A DNA stretch of 64,000 bases, taken from the NCBI RefSeq assembly GCF_000014965.1, contig NC_008554.1:4018001-4082000 (forward strand). The letters run 5' to 3'. Position numbers and translations under genes: made by a program. Origin of the DNA: Syntrophobacter fumaroxidans MPOB. GTDB lineage: Bacteria > Desulfobacterota > Syntrophobacteria > Syntrophobacterales > Syntrophobacteraceae. The notes beneath the pieces are model-generated. The model saw nothing but the letters and a program-made list of their open reading frames with translations, was not told the origin of the DNA and made no database searches. This document shows positions 31,659 to 39,936 of this stretch, piece after piece; positions within the stretch are counted from its first letter, which is position 1; every line of letters begins with the position of its first letter.

Positions 31659-31841
31659 TCAGTGCGATGAGGCCGCGCTCTTGCCTCCCCTGATGATCAC
31701 CGTCCCCATCAGGACGATCAGGATCACCTCCCAGGCAATGACCGCGTTCCATGAATCGAAAATAGAATAAAAGAGACCGCCCCCGACGATTGCCGGCACT
31801 CCAGTGAGAATAATCATCCCGAATCGCCACGCCCAGCTCAT
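31659..31841 (-). CDS. Mini membrane protein, 60 aa
   Basis: Two hydrophobic segments (MIILTGVPAIVGGGLFYSIF and WEVILIVLMGTVIIRGG) with a short loop and a polar tail. Start ATG 31841 has a strong AAGGAGGAG site, which supports a real gene although it is short. Next to and upstream of the DUF6485-type gene. No family recognised; it could be an anchor for the Cys-rich partner. Confidence 0.7.
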   Translation of the reverse strand: MSWAWRFGMIILTGVPAIVGGGLFYSIFDSWNAVIAWEVILIVLMGTVIIRGGKSAASSH

Positions 31842-32508
31842 CCCAAGCTCCTCCTTGATTGCACATTGGTGTTTTCCAGCACAACGGTCAAAACGCAATA
31901 GTTATTCCTAGCACAAGGTCGTATCCCTTTCAAGAATTTACGAATGTGCCGACGAACCCCGACAAGAAGGGACGGCCCTGCTCCGTTCGAAGCCACGGTC
32001 CGGGAAACAGCCGTGCCCGGCAAAGCGCCGCGGTCTCCTCCCCGGATCGACTCCGCTCACCGCGGATTCCGGAATACGATTGGACTTTGCCGTTCGAACG
32101 GTCTTGAGGTATATATTAATTCTTCCCAAAACGACTCAAATGCATTTTTCGTTCTGACGATTATGAAGACATACCCTGTGCTCGCCGGATTTCTCGGTTG
32201 GGCATGGGGCTCGGGGGGCCGACCCGGTGATGCCGGGTGCCGGGATATTGCCGGAAGCTCGAATGGATACGGCCGGAAGGGGTGGCCGGTTTGATTCGGC
32301 GAGGCTTATCCGTGCGCCCGGGGGCAGGCGGACAATCCCGGAGAGGTCAATGCCCGCGATGTCGGCTCGCCCGTGTGCTCGGAGCAGGCGAGGCGCAGAG
32401 CAATATCGAGTATGCGTTCGGGCGGCTCATCCATGCGAACGGAAGTTGGCGGGGAATCGTATGGGGGGCGGAGAAAAAATGCCGGAGGCGCGAGCGAAGG
32501 GGGGTACC
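31842..32508. other. Divergent intergenic region
   Basis: About 670 bases without a supported gene. A promoter-like pair reading right, TTGCCG at 32087-32092 and TATATA at 32110-32115 with a 17-base spacer, sits in an AT-rich patch. The stretch 32200-32480 is GC-rich with open frames that lack homology signs. Confidence 0.5.
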
Positions 32509-32907
32509 ATGAGGGGTGGTGGAATTCTGTTGTTGATCGGGTTTGTTGTTCTCCTGACGGGCTGTGCCGGCTTATCCGCCGACATGAGATTGTCCAACCG
32601 GGGATACGAGGACATACTGAGCCGGAACTACACCCAGGCTGAAAAACACTTGGCGGAAGCCCTTGCCATCAATCCGGACAATCCGTATGCGCTCATCAAC
32701 ATGGGCGTCGTCTATGAAAACACCGGTCGAGAAGCACAGGCGCGGGAGATGTATGAAAAGGCGCGGGCACTCGGTTCCCGCGAGGTCCCTTCCAGGACCA
32801 GCCAGGATTGGGCTAAGGACAAATCTCTTGCCGAAATCGCCGAAAAGGATGCCGGCGGCCTGTCCACGAACCAAAAGCCCCTTGCCAAACGAGGCGCAAG
32901 CATGTGA
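32509..32907 (+). CDS. TPR-containing small lipoprotein
   Basis: 132 aa. Signal with lipobox (LLLIGFVVLLTGC, Cys at residue 17). The mature part has one to two TPR motifs: GYEDILSRNYTQAEKHLAEALAINPDNPYALINMGVVYENTGREAQAREMYEKARALG (seen as RNYTQAEKHLAEALAINPDN and YALINMGVVYENTGREAQA). It ends with a charged tail. The frame extends upstream to 32227, but ATG 32509 has AAGGGGGG and starts the signal. A GGGGC/GCCCC hairpin follows the stop at 32909-32921. Probable outer-membrane scaffold protein; partner unknown. Confidence 0.82.
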   Translation: MRGGGILLLIGFVVLLTGCAGLSADMRLSNRGYEDILSRNYTQAEKHLAEALAINPDNPYALINMGVVYENTGREAQAREMYEKARALGSREVPSRTSQDWAKDKSLAEIAEKDAGGLSTNQKPLAKRGASM

Positions 32908-33217
32908 GGGGGCTTTGCCCCGGAAAGGCCGTGGTGTTCAGACCGGGCATTCTCAAGAACAGCCTTGCTGCGCGGGCTTACAACGAACCGTGAGGATCGG
33001 CATCGTGTCAGGGTGCCAGGGGGGCACGGTCCCCTTGTGCCCATGATCGGGCCGAGCCGCGCGTCCCCTTTTTCCCTTCTCGCCGTAAAACCCGGCATCC
33101 GGTAGGAAACCGGATGGAAAAGGCTTGTCCGTCGATCCTTCGGGAAGCATTCCCTCTTTCCAAAGACATGGGATTCATATTAAGCTCGAAAGGGTTGGTT
33201 CAGAGGGGATGCGCGGG
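32908..33217. other. Intergenic region before tsaD
   Basis: 310 bases. Small stem GGGGC/GCCCC at 32909-32921 right after the lipoprotein stop, and two mutually exclusive stems, GTGCC/GGCAC (33013-33027) and GGGCAC/GTGCCC (33022-33042). No supported ORF. Confidence 0.4.
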
Positions 33218-34237
33218 ATGATCATACTGGGTGTCGAAAGTTCCTGTGATGAAACGGCTGCCGCCGTCGTGGAGGACGGATCGAGGGTGCTTTCCGATGT
33301 CGTCGCGAGTCAGGCGGCTCTTCACGGACCCTATGGCGGCGTCGTTCCGGAGCTGGCATCGCGCAAGCACGTGGAAGCCATCTTGCCCGTGCTGGGAGAG
33401 GCCATGCACGAGGCCGGCGTCACATGGGGGCAGGTGGACGCCATTGCCGCGACGCAGGGACCCGGCCTGGTGGGAGCTCTCCTGGTGGGGCTGAGCGCGG
33501 CCAAGGCGCTTGCGTACGCCCTCAAGAAACCGATGGTTGCCGTCAACCACCTGGAAGGACACATCCAGGCCGCATTCCTGGGCAGAGAAGAGCTCACCCG
33601 GCCGTTTGTCTGCCTGGTCGTCTCGGGCGGGCACACCGCCCTCTACCGGGTCGACCCTGACGGAACGACTTCTTTCCTCGGTTCCACTCGAGACGATGCC
33701 GCCGGGGAGGCTTTCGACAAGGTTGCCAAGCTGCTGGCTCTCGGCTACCCGGGTGGTGTCGAGATCGAGCGGCTGGCCGCCGGCGGCGACCCGCACGCCT
33801 TCAATTTTCCGAGAGCATTCATCGACGGCCGATCGCTGGAATTCAGCTTCAGCGGTCTGAAGACCTCCGTGGCCACTTTTGTCCGGCAGCATGGGCCTCC
33901 CTCCGAATCCGGAGAGCAGGGGGCCTATCGCCTGGCGGACCTGTTGGCGAGCTTTCAGGAAGCCGTTGTGGAGGTGCTGGTCAACAAGACCGTAAGAGCC
34001 GCGGGGATGTGCTCCGTCGGGGACATCGCCGTGGTTGGGGGAGTGGCGGCCAATCTGCGTCTGAGAGAACGGTTCGAGGAAGAAGCCGGGATGCATCGAT
34101 TCGAGCTGCATCTGCCGGCCAGGCGCTACTGCACGGACAACGCGGTGATGATTGCCGCCGCTGCGTATCGGACCTGGAAACGTTCCGGGTTCTGCCTGGA
34201 CCCGGTGGACCTCGATGCGCGATCGAGATGGTTCTGA
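33218..34237 (+). CDS. tsaD: tRNA N6-adenosine threonylcarbamoyltransferase subunit TsaD
   Basis: Installs the t6A modification at position 37 of ANN-decoding tRNAs, with TsaB and TsaE. 339 aa, full length. Seen: ILGVESSCDETAAAVV at the N terminus, GGVVPELASRKHVEAI, GPGLVGALLVG, VNHLEGHIQAAFL with the metal-binding HxxxH, VSGGHTALY, AGEAFDKVAKLLALGYPGG, and VGGVAANLRLRERF, ARRYCTDNAVMIA. The ATG at 33218 has GAGGGG at good spacing; the ATG at 33209 lies directly on that site and the frame to 33125 is not needed. Confidence 0.95.
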   Translation: MIILGVESSCDETAAAVVEDGSRVLSDVVASQAALHGPYGGVVPELASRKHVEAILPVLGEAMHEAGVTWGQVDAIAATQGPGLVGALLVGLSAAKALAYALKKPMVAVNHLEGHIQAAFLGREELTRPFVCLVVSGGHTALYRVDPDGTTSFLGSTRDDAAGEAFDKVAKLLALGYPGGVEIERLAAGGDPHAFNFPRAFIDGRSLEFSFSGLKTSVATFVRQHGPPSESGEQGAYRLADLLASFQEAVVEVLVNKTVRAAGMCSVGDIAVVGGVAANLRLRERFEEEAGMHRFELHLPARRYCTDNAVMIAAAAYRTWKRSGFCLDPVDLDARSRWF

Positions 34238-34547
34238 TATCCGCCTGTCCCGTCAATGCAGACTTCCGAAGCTTCGCCGGCGGAGCGGGCGTCCCGGGTA
34301 ATCGCGTACGAAGCGACGGCAGTGGGCGGGAGGGCGCAAGGTCCTCCCCTGCGATTTCGTGAGTGCAAGGGGCTGGGTTTGTCCGCGTCCTCCTTCCCTC
34401 CCCCTTGATCCCTGATTCTTGATCTCGATGGACCCTTTGCATGCGACCGTCGGCGGTTGGATTTCGCGCATTCGATAATGCCGTCGCGGTTTCCGGCGCG
34501 GGGGCAGGCCCTGGATCATGCAGGCCGAAAAACATGAGCTGTAAACT
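34238..34547. other. Intergenic region tsaD / rsmA
   Basis: 310 bases with a pyrimidine-rich stretch (34380-34410) and a low-complexity stretch of ATGA/ACCATGA-like words running into the rsmA start. No gene seen. Confidence 0.4.
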
Positions 34548-35405
34548 ATGAACCATGAGCCGTTCCCGACTCCACGGCAGTATTTCCGGTTGCGGGATAC
34601 CCGCCCCAGAAAGCGGTTCGGGCAGCATTTCCTGGATCACTCGGCTACCGCGGAACAGATCGTAAGGTGTGCCGAATTCGATGCGTCGGACACGGTGGTT
34701 GAAATCGGTCCCGGGTTGGGCGCCCTCACCCGGTTCATACTGCCGTTGGCCGCTCGTCTGCACCTGGTTGAGCTGGATCGCGATCTGGCGACGTACCTGG
34801 AAGAGAACCTGCCTGCCGGCTCGCAGGTCAGGCTGCACCGGCAGGACGCTGTCACCTTCGATTTCAACGCCCTGGCGGAGGCTGCCGGGCAGCCCCTGGT
34901 GGTGCTGGGCAACCTTCCCTACAATATCACGTCGCCGCTTCTCTTCCATTTGCTGGATTCCGTTCAAGCCGTGAAGCGGGCGGTATTCATGGTCCAGAAG
35001 GAGGTGGGCGCCCGTCTGACGGCGAGCCCCGGCACGAGGGATTATGGGGTGCTGTCTGTACTGCTGGCGGTGTACGCCGAAGTCAAACGGCTTTTCACGG
35101 TCGGTCCGCAGCAGTTCTATCCGCCTCCCAAGGTCGAATCCATGGTGCTCCGACTCGACTTCAAGCATCCCCTGCCGCCGGACCTGCCGCCTTTCGGCTT
35201 GCTGAGGAGGTTGGTCAGCATCGCCTTCCAGCAACGGCGCAAAACCCTGCACAACAGCCTCAAGGGAACCTACGGGGGCCAAGGGGGGGGATTGCAGGAT
35301 GTCTTCGCGAAATGCGGGGTCGCCCCCGGGTTGAGGCCGGATGCATTGACCCCCGGCCAGTTCGTTGAGCTTTGCAAGGCGCTGAAAGAGTCGGGCGGAA
35401 GATAA
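34548..35405 (+). CDS. rsmA: 16S rRNA dimethyladenosine transferase
   Basis: Dimethylates A1518 and A1519 of 16S rRNA. 285 aa. Seen: KRFGQHFLDHSATAEQIV, VVEIGPGLGALTRFILP (SAM motif I), LHLVELDRDLATYLEE, VVLGNLPYNITSPLLFHLL (NLPY catalytic motif), KRAVFMVQKEVGARLTA, FYPPPKVESMVLRL and FQQRRKTLHNSLKG. The N-terminal 20 residues before KRFGQHFL are longer than usual and come from low-complexity DNA, so the exact start is uncertain. 310 bases after tsaD. Confidence 0.94.
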   Translation: MNHEPFPTPRQYFRLRDTRPRKRFGQHFLDHSATAEQIVRCAEFDASDTVVEIGPGLGALTRFILPLAARLHLVELDRDLATYLEENLPAGSQVRLHRQDAVTFDFNALAEAAGQPLVVLGNLPYNITSPLLFHLLDSVQAVKRAVFMVQKEVGARLTASPGTRDYGVLSVLLAVYAEVKRLFTVGPQQFYPPPKVESMVLRLDFKHPLPPDLPPFGLLRRLVSIAFQQRRKTLHNSLKGTYGGQGGGLQDVFAKCGVAPGLRPDALTPGQFVELCKALKESGGR

Positions 35406-35625
35406 AGTCGCATAAAGGAGCGCACTGCGCCGAGCGTCGGGAAGCGGCTTTCATTCTTGCCGCGGTGCACGGGCGGCGCCCGGCATCGTGCGAATCGGCG
35501 CTCGAGACCGCGTCAGAAGGCAGGCAGGACAACGCGGAACAATCCCTTGCGGGCGCATGAAAGCCGGGCACAAGGCCCTGTGCCGCGGGTCGGTCGCCGT
35601 GCATCGAATTGAATGCGGTTCCGTG

Positions 35626-36534
35626 TCAGCTCGTCTCGTTCTTCATGGCCTGGAACCTGAGGTGGTTCAGAAAAGCCGAGCACAGGGGAGACATCTGCCG
35701 GTTCTTTCTCTGGACCAGGAAGAACGGCCGCGAAAAACGGATTCCGGCCAGCGGCACGGCGAACAGCGAACCATGCCGAAGGTCTTCGGCGACAGCCCGG
35801 TGAGAGAGAATGGAAATGCCGATCCCGGCCTTGATGCCCTGCCGGATCGCTTCGGTGCTTCCCATCTCGGCCACGATGTTCAGCTTGGTCGGAGAAAATC
35901 CATGGGCTTCGAGGGCCTGGTTCATCACGATCCTCGTGCCCGAACCTCGCTCCCTCAGAATGAACGGTTCGCCGGCGAGCTCTTCGAGGCTCACCGACTT
36001 CCTGACCGCCCATGGGTGGTCGCGGAAGACGGCGAGCACCAGTTCGTCGGAAAACGCCTCCTCCAGAACGATTCTCCTGTCTTCCAGGCGTGCGCCGATG
36101 ACCCCGAATTCCACGCCGCCGTCGATCGTTCTTGCCACAACTTCCGCACTGTCCGTAATCCGCAATGTTATCTGGATGGCGGGGTAGGATTTCTTGAACG
36201 ATCCGATCAATTCCGGCAGGACATAGGTGCCCGGGATAGTGCTCGCCCCGATGAGCAGCGCGCCCGAAAGGTTGCCTTTGAACTTCTCCAGGGCCTGGAC
36301 GGCTTCGTCGCGCAATTGGATGATGTCCCGGGCATACTGGTAGAGGATCTTCCCGGCGGGAGTCGGGAGTACTTCACGTCCCAGCCGGTCGATGAGCTTC
36401 TCGCCCAGAGTCTCCTCGAGCGCCCGGACGTGTTCGCTCACCGTCGGCTGAGTCAGGCAGACCGCTTCGGCGGCTTTGGTGAAGCTTCCCATCTCCAGGA
36501 CTCTGCAGAAGACGACCAAACGATGGATGTCCAT
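35626..36534 (-). CDS. LysR-family transcriptional regulator
   Basis: 302 aa. N-terminal winged HTH (MDIHRLVVFCRVLEMGSFTKAAEAVCLTQPTVSEHVRALEETLG in short: MDIHRLVVF, FTKAAEAVCLTQPTVSEHV) and a C-terminal effector domain (LLIGASTIPGTYVLPELI, GVIGARLED, LAVFRDHPWA, GAGI-like IKAGIGISILS). It resembles the CysB/CbbR/CysL branch. The frame reaches 36573; the ATG at 36534 is the usual family start, and it leaves 35 bases to the ABC-F stop upstream. Effector and targets are unknown; regulation of the ABC-F gene is possible but speculative. Confidence 0.88.
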   Translation of the reverse strand: MDIHRLVVFCRVLEMGSFTKAAEAVCLTQPTVSEHVRALEETLGEKLIDRLGREVLPTPAGKILYQYARDIIQLRDEAVQALEKFKGNLSGALLIGASTIPGTYVLPELIGSFKKSYPAIQITLRITDSAEVVARTIDGGVEFGVIGARLEDRRIVLEEAFSDELVLAVFRDHPWAVRKSVSLEELAGEPFILRERGSGTRIVMNQALEAHGFSPTKLNIVAEMGSTEAIRQGIKAGIGISILSHRAVAEDLRHGSLFAVPLAGIRFSRPFFLVQRKNRQMSPLCSAFLNHLRFQAMKNETS

Positions 36535-36569
36535 AGGTTCGCTATCTCCCCTCATGTCGGCACAACGGT

Positions 36570-38573
36570 TCAACCCGGGCCGTTGTGCGCTCTGGCTTTC
36601 CAGAAGTTCTCCTCGATTTCTTCCAGCATCAGGGCGTTTTCTTCCCAGACCTGCGTGAGCTCTGCGATCCTGGCCTGGCAGGACTTGTAGTCCTTGTGCA
36701 AATCCTGGACCCTGGCGCCGTCACGGTACGTATCGGGCGCGGCCAGCAGTTGGTTGAAGGCGTCCAGATCCCGATGCGCCTGTTGCAGTTCGGCCTCCAC
36801 CCGCTCCAAGCGCTCCTGCAGGGGCCGCTTTGCCTGATAGAGCTCATTTCGCCACCGGGCTTCAATACGGCGCCTGTCCTGCTCCTTGCGGGCGGAGCCG
36901 CTCTGCCGCCGGTTTTCACCCTCTCCCGCAGTCGCTGCCGCGTCCTCCCGCAACCGGTCGTCTTCGAGACGCTTGCTCCATATGTCACGGTAATCGTCAT
37001 AATTGCCAGGGAAAATGTGGATTCTGCCTCGTTCGACAACCAGGATCCTGTTTGCGATGTTGTTGATGAACCGCCGGTCGTGGCTGATAAAACAGATGGT
37101 GCCCCGGTATTCCCGCAGGGCCCCCTCGAGGACTTCGCGCGCCGGGATATCCAGGTGGTTGGTGGGTTCGTCCATGAGCAGCACGTTGGGCCGCTGAAGA
37201 AGCAGCCGGCAGAGAATGAGACGCGCTTTCTCGCCGCCGCTCAGAATCGATACTCTCTTATGAACGTCCTCACCGTGGAAAAGAAAGGCGCCCAGGAGCC
37301 CCCGGAGCTGAGAGGCGGGGATGTCGCCTGAAACCGAAGCGGCTTCTTCGAGCACGGTGCATTCGGGGCGCAACTGCTCCCATTGATGCTGTGCGTAGTA
37401 GCCGATGAAAGCGTTGTGCCCGACGATACGTTCTCCGCCCGACAGGGGTTCCGCCCCGGCCAACATCTTGAGAAGCGTGCTCTTGCCCGCTCCGTTTTCG
37501 CCGATGAACGCGATGCGGTCTCCCTTTTCGAGAACCAGCTCGAGGTCGGAGTAAACGAGGTGCGCTCCGTAGGCCTTGCGCGCCTGATGCAGCTCCAGAA
37601 CGCGTTTGCCGGACCGCGCCGGGGCGGGAAAGGTGAAATGGATTTCGGCCCCCCGAGACACTGGGGCTTCGATCCTTTCCATCTTCTCCAGCACCTTGAG
37701 TCGACTTTGCGCGCGGCTTGCCGTGGATTTCCGATAGCGGTTTCGTTCGATGAAACGTTCGGCCTGACGGATGCGATCCTGCTGATTTTGATAAGAGGCC
37801 AGTTGGACCTCGCGCCGGCGTGCCTTTTCCTCCAGGTAGGCATCGTAGTTTCCGGCGTACTCGTGGAGACGGCCCTGCTCGAGCTCGAGTACCCTGGTCA
37901 CCAGCCTGTTCAGAAAGGAACGGTCATGGGAAACGATGAGCATCGCCGAAGTGGTCGAGAGAAGATAGTCTTCCAGCCACAGCAAAGACATGAGGTCGAG
38001 GTGGTTGGTCGGTTCGTCCAGCAGCAGAAGCTCCGGGCCGGACAAGAGCAGTCGGGCGATTTCCAGTCGCATGATCCACCCGCCGCTCAACGTCGAAACC
38101 GCCGTGCCGAAGCGAGAATCTCGAAAGCCCAGGCCGGCCAGGATTTTGGCCGCCCGGGCCTCGAGGTCGTAGCCCCCGAGGCGCTCCAGTTGCTCGTTGA
38201 CGTGTGCGTGCCGCAAAGCCAATTCCCGGCTGCGTTCGGGGTCCGTTTCCATATCCATCGCTCGGCCGATGGCGTGCATCTCGGATTCGAGGTCGTGCAG
38301 CTGCTCGTGCACGTCCATGGCGTATTCGAGAACGGTCTTGTCCTTTGTCGGCACAACCTGTTGCGGCAGATGCCCGATGGTGAGTCCCCGGCTCCGGACC
38401 ACGGAACCGGCGTCCGGGGGCATCTCTCCAAGCAGGATGCGGAAAAGGGTTGACTTTCCCGTCCCGTTGAGACCGATCAGGCCGATCCTTTCACCGGGGA
38501 GGGTGGAAAAGGAAACGTCGGCGAAGAGCTTCCTGTCGCCGATGAACTTTGCAACAGCGTGGACGGACAGCAC
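36570..38573 (-). CDS. ABC-F family ATPase (Uup/YheS-like)
   Basis: About 667 aa with two ABC modules and no membrane segments, the hallmark of ABC-F translation factors. First module: GLIGLNGTGKSTLF, LSGGWIMRLEIARLLL, LLLLDEPTNHLD. Second module: AFIGENGAGKSTLLKML, LSGGEKARLILCRLLL, VLLMDEPTNHLD. Between them is the P-site tRNA interaction motif-type linker (RRREVQLASYQNQQDRIRQAERFIERNRY). A coiled-coil C-terminal tail of about 100 residues (RRRIEARWRNELYQAKRPLQERLERVEAEL in part) resembles Uup. GTG 38573 is preferred since the family starts shortly before the first module; TTG 38609 is possible. Confidence 0.88.
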   Translation of the reverse strand: MLSVHAVAKFIGDRKLFADVSFSTLPGERIGLIGLNGTGKSTLFRILLGEMPPDAGSVVRSRGLTIGHLPQQVVPTKDKTVLEYAMDVHEQLHDLESEMHAIGRAMDMETDPERSRELALRHAHVNEQLERLGGYDLEARAAKILAGLGFRDSRFGTAVSTLSGGWIMRLEIARLLLSGPELLLLDEPTNHLDLMSLLWLEDYLLSTTSAMLIVSHDRSFLNRLVTRVLELEQGRLHEYAGNYDAYLEEKARRREVQLASYQNQQDRIRQAERFIERNRYRKSTASRAQSRLKVLEKMERIEAPVSRGAEIHFTFPAPARSGKRVLELHQARKAYGAHLVYSDLELVLEKGDRIAFIGENGAGKSTLLKMLAGAEPLSGGERIVGHNAFIGYYAQHQWEQLRPECTVLEEAASVSGDIPASQLRGLLGAFLFHGEDVHKRVSILSGGEKARLILCRLLLQRPNVLLMDEPTNHLDIPAREVLEGALREYRGTICFISHDRRFINNIANRILVVERGRIHIFPGNYDDYRDIWSKRLEDDRLREDAAATAGEGENRRQSGSARKEQDRRRIEARWRNELYQAKRPLQERLERVEAELQQAHRDLDAFNQLLAAPDTYRDGARVQDLHKDYKSCQARIAELTQVWEENALMLEEIEENFWKARAHNGPG

Positions 38574-38902
38574 GGAATCCGTTTCCCGTTCAAGAAAGGT
38601 GCGAGACAAAACCCGGCGCGGCGCCCTGAAGTCGAACGGACGGGTTCATGGCTTCAAGGTGCCGACTCCCCTCGCATTTCCGGGCAGCCCGGGGGGAGCC
38701 GGCCTGCGCCCGGCGCGAGCCGCATAAGGACCATGGTGTTACATGCCCGAAACTGGAGAGTTTTCGTAAACCGAAAAACATGCTAAAAAACGCATCCTGA
38801 GATTGTGAATGTGTGCAGGTCAATAGTTAACATGTTGAGTACCGTTTCGAGAAGGTCTCAGTTTTCAGAACCACAAATCTTAATATTCGGTATGTGCCGG
38901 TC
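38574..38902. other. Divergent intergenic region ABC-F / HAD gene
   Basis: About 330 bases. The part 38740-38890 is AT-rich with GTTAAC and several TTG/TAAT words, so promoters for both directions are expected there, but no pair with clear spacing stands out. No gene seen. Confidence 0.4.
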
Positions 38903-39631
38903 ATGCAAAATGTTTTCGACGTGGGAGCCTCTTTTGAGCTTCAAGCGGTCATATTCGACTGCGACGGCGTGCTCGTCGACAGTGAACCCCTCCACTATCG
39001 GGCGCTCCAGGAGGTATTGAAACCCCTGGGCCTCGGTCACGACTACGCCCGCTACCTGGAGCACTACATCGGTTTCGATGACCGGGACGCTTTCCGGGAG
39101 GCCTTTCGAGAAGCCGGACGCGACCTGGATGGGCGCACCCTGGCCGAGCTCGTCGATGCGAAGGACGGAGCGCTGCGGAAAATCGTCGCCGATGGAGTGC
39201 CCACCTTTCCGGGGGTCATCGAATTGGTCCGGGAGCTCCACAGCCACAATGTGCTTCTGGGTGTGGCATCCGGTGCGCTGCGCCATGAAGTGAGCGCATT
39301 CGTGGCTTCCCTTGGGCTGCAGGATTGTTTTTCGATCCTGGTCGCCGCCGATGACGTGGAACGGAGCAAACCCGATCCGCAAACCTACATCAAGGCCCTC
39401 GACGAGGTCAGAGTCCTTGGCGGGCACGCTGTTCTCGACGCGAGGAATTGCGTCGCCGTCGAGGATACTCCGGCCGGTATCCAATCCGCCAGAACGGCCG
39501 GCATGTATGTTGTAGGGATCACCAATTCCTTCCCGCGGGGGAGCCTCGAGGATGCAGACCACATTGTCGGGAGCCTGTCGGAGCTCGACCATGCCGGCCT
39601 GATTCGACTGGTCCGAACCGGAAGGTCCTGA
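38903..39631 (+). CDS. HAD-superfamily hydrolase (beta-phosphoglucomutase/phosphatase-like)
   Basis: 242 aa. Motif I AVIFDCDGVLVDSEPLHY with the nucleophile Asp and acid/base Asp two residues later; helical cap domain after it; motif II GVASGALRHEV (usual Thr/Ser position is Ser); motif III KPDPQTYIKAL; motif IV VAVEDTPAGIQSARTAGM. This is the subclass I family that includes beta-phosphoglucomutase, phosphoglycolate phosphatase and sugar phosphatases; the short list cannot be narrowed. Start chosen at ATG 38903; GTG 38894 is in frame, and neither has a good ribosome site. Confidence 0.85.
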   Translation: MQNVFDVGASFELQAVIFDCDGVLVDSEPLHYRALQEVLKPLGLGHDYARYLEHYIGFDDRDAFREAFREAGRDLDGRTLAELVDAKDGALRKIVADGVPTFPGVIELVRELHSHNVLLGVASGALRHEVSAFVASLGLQDCFSILVAADDVERSKPDPQTYIKALDEVRVLGGHAVLDARNCVAVEDTPAGIQSARTAGMYVVGITNSFPRGSLEDADHIVGSLSELDHAGLIRLVRTGRS

Positions 39632-39715
39632 ATCCCCGTGCACCGGGATTGAGTCCCGGAACACGAGTTTCCCACGCTGCGGCGGTGCCCTGAATCTCCG
39701 TGCACGGGGAATGAG
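39627..39715. repeat. Pair of 27-bp imperfect direct repeats with palindromic core
   Basis: Copies at 39627-39653 and 39689-39715 agree at 24 of 27 positions and start with CCTGAATC, the first overlapping the HAD stop codon. The second contains the perfect palindrome CCGTGCACGG (39698-39707), and TGCACGG recurs at 39716-39722. Possible regulator sites, remnants of a small dispersed repeat, or a hairpin array behind the gene. Confidence 0.75.
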
Positions 39716-39936
39716 TGCACGGTGTTGCAGGCGATTGCACGGAATCCTCCCGCACTCTTCACTCCCAGGAAAAGCCGGGAGGCGGAGGCGCTTCCCGGAG
39801 CCCGGTTGCCGTCGGAATGATGGCGAAGACGTTCCCGTTTCGTTTCGAACCCCCTGTGCGGGGCGATTCGACGCAATGACGACGATCCCCGCAAGGGACT
39901 CAGTCGCCGTTCAGTCCAGAAAAGAGGCGAATCGAC
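39632..39936. other. Intergenic region HAD gene / emrA-like gene
   Basis: 305 bases holding the 27-bp direct repeats at its left end; the rest shows nothing recognisable. Confidence 0.4.

Noticed and set aside
36534-36573. Longer N terminus of the LysR regulator
   Set aside because: It would overlap the ABC-F stop codon and the family begins at the ATG at 36534.
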